From positions 1 through 7,704 of the forward strand of contig JBIICM010000120.1 in assembly GCA_044238875.1 (NCBI GenBank): a stretch of DNA of 7,704 bases, written 5' to 3'. The notes under the pieces are model-generated. The model made no database searches. It was given only the letters and a program-made list of their open reading frames with translations, and had not been told where the DNA came from. This document shows positions 6,305 to 7,704 of the stretch, piece by piece (the stretch's first letter is position 1; every line of letters starts with the position of its first letter). The DNA is from JAIBAI01 sp044238875. Lineage in GTDB: Bacteria > Bacteroidota > Bacteroidia > M30B66. Position numbers and translations under genes: made by a program.

Positions 6305-7704
6305 TTACTGAATAGTATCCCCTCTGAGGGTTCTGAACCTCTTTCTTGCTTCAACCACGAAAAGGCTCCCGGGAAAATCTGTCATCAACTCCTTGTAAAG
6401 TTCCATAGCCTTGGCCTGATTGTTTAGCTGTTTTTCATACAAACCAGCCATCATAAAAAGCGCATTATCTGCAAGTATATCCGAACGATAGCTTGAAAGC
6501 AGCTGATCAAGCGAGGAAACCGCATCCTGATAACGCCCCTGGCTCACCGCAATTCTGGCCTTTCTGTAAAGTATATCATCTGCCAGGGTAGTTCCGGGCA
6601 AGCCGTTCGAAAGTGAGTCGAGTGTTTCAAGCGCTTTTCCTGTCTTATTCTGATACATCCAAAGGTCGGCGCGCGAAAACATCCTCAATGCCTCACCGGT
6701 AGTATCATAAACTGTGTTATCGGCAATCAGCAGCGACAATTCCAGCGCGTCATTGGAAATCAGTTTTGAGGTAGCCGCCTTTAAAATATCCAGCTGTGCC
6801 TTAGCCCATTCAAACTCACCTTTGTAGTAGGCTAATTTGGCATTTCTGAATTTCGCCTCTTGGCCAAGGGTATCGTTTTTCATCGCTTTTTCTACCTGAG
6901 AGTAATAAAGAGTCGCCTCCCATATTTCGCCTTTGAGCAGGAGTATATCGGCGGCCTCAATTTTAACCTCGTTTAACATTCGCTGTGGAAGTGCCCCGTT
7001 GTTCATGTAGGGATCCAGAAGTCCTAAAGCAATATCGGTGCTGTCAAGATAAAATGCGAGTAGGTGAGCCAACCGGATGGCAACCGGCGCAGCCTGCTCG
7101 CCTCCACCCAGTTCATCATGCGTTTTTTTAAGCAAACCTTTGAGTTCGGAAAGCTCGCCGGTCGTATATGAAACAGCGTTAACAAGCCTTCGGTATAAGG
7201 CTACCGATAGCTCTTTTCGTGCCTGAAAGTACAATTCGCCCGGGCCTTTGTCAATTATGTACTGATAGGCTTTCTTAGCTGTTTCATATTGCTCATTGCT
7301 TACAGCAATTCTGGCAAGATCAAGCACACGTCGGCCGTTCTCGTTCAGTCGCCTGTCAATTGAACGGCTCTGAATAAAAGCTGAATCAAAATCTTTACGC
7401 TGGATATAAATCCAAATCAAAAGATCAGAAAAAATAAGGTTGTCAGGGTTTTTCTGAATCTCTTTAATAAACCGGTCTTTAATAAAATTGGTTTTCTCTC
7501 CACCGGCATCGCCCGTTACAATATCCTGCAAGGATTGTTGTATCTGCTCAAGGTAATTATACCCCTGGGTGCTGATCAATTCGCAGTACTCATCAATCAT
7601 TCCGGGCAGATCATTTTGCTTGCTGTACAACTTTGCCAGTTCAAGGTTGTAACGGTATCCGCCCATTATAGCTTTCCGTGCAGAAAGGTAAGTGGCAATA
7701 GCCC
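6305..7704 (-). CDS. Tetratricopeptide-repeat (TPR) protein, 5' partial
   Basis: This is a large helical-repeat protein, probably a scaffold for protein-protein contacts; its specific partner or process is unknown. The frame reads from the right edge of the window to the TAA at 6305-6307. The ATG at 7664-7666 is in frame, but the codons above it (reading ...IATYLSARKAI) continue a TPR helix, so the true start is outside the window. Numbering from that Met, TPR-like helix pairs are visible at about 1-34, 77-110, 112-144, 232-265, 269-302, 326-358, 362-395 and 399-433. The last ones are the most regular (for example ADNALFMMAGLYEKQ with KAMELYKELMTDFPGS). The closing VVEARKRFRTLRGD resembles the end of a TPR family I recall as common in Bacteroidota, with C-terminal repeats similar to BamD/CpoB-type TPRs. 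Any signal peptide would be out of view. It converges on the nuo operon, so a link to complex I is not implied. Confidence 0.85.
   Translation of the reverse strand, partial: AIATYLSARKAIMGGYRYNLELAKLYSKQNDLPGMIDEYCELISTQGYNYLEQIQQSLQDIVTGDAGGEKTNFIKDRFIKEIQKNPDNLIFSDLLIWIYIQRKDFDSAFIQSRSIDRRLNENGRRVLDLARIAVSNEQYETAKKAYQYIIDKGPGELYFQARKELSVALYRRLVNAVSYTTGELSELKGLLKKTHDELGGGEQAAPVAIRLAHLLAFYLDSTDIALGLLDPYMNNGALPQRMLNEVKIEAADILLLKGEIWEATLYYSQVEKAMKNDTLGQEAKFRNAKLAYYKGEFEWAKAQLDILKAATSKLISNDALELSLLIADNTVYDTTGEALRMFSRADLWMYQNKTGKALETLDSLSNGLPGTTLADDILYRKARIAVSQGRYQDAVSSLDQLLSSYRSDILADNALFMMAGLYEKQLNNQAKAMELYKELMTDFPGSLFVVEARKRFRTLRGDTIQ

Noticed and set aside
7664..7666. ATG at 7664-7666 as the start of the TPR gene
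   Set aside because: The codons upstream to the window edge are open and continue a TPR helix, so the gene very probably begins outside the window.

Overview
The window holds the middle and end of a respiratory complex I (NADH:quinone oxidoreductase, nuo) operon on the + strand, followed by a convergent gene on the - strand. Several features suggest a member of the Bacteroidota. nuoC and nuoD are separate genes. The NuoG-type subunit is short and has no molybdopterin-type domain. The starts have A-rich leaders with no Shine-Dalgarno motif. The last gene resembles a TPR family that I recall from this phylum. Genus or species cannot be given from the sequence alone. Because nuoE, nuoF and nuoG are present, the complex should take electrons from NADH, unlike the EFG-less complexes known from many gut Bacteroidales. 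This fits a respiring Bacteroidota.

Layout: positions 1-6218 carry nuoC (5' end outside the window), nuoD, nuoE, nuoF, nuoG (short form), nuoH and nuoI, all on + with gaps of only 1-11 bases, so they are almost certainly one transcript. Positions 6219-6304 are a short convergent spacer with one weak inverted repeat. Positions 6305-7704 carry a TPR-repeat protein on -, whose 5' end lies beyond the right edge.

How the genes work together: NuoE, NuoF and NuoG form the NADH-oxidising module (FMN plus a chain of Fe-S clusters). NuoI, NuoC and NuoD, with NuoB (not in the window), pass electrons on to quinone. NuoH is the membrane subunit that forms the quinone channel and links the two arms. The proton-pumping membrane subunits NuoJ, K, L, M and N would normally follow nuoI directly. 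Here they do not: the operon ends at nuoI against an opposing gene, so they must be encoded elsewhere or be absent.

I found no RNA gene, CRISPR array, insertion sequence, attachment site or origin, and no convincing new system. The points most worth a second look are the operon break after nuoI and the small NuoG with an altered N7-like cysteine region.
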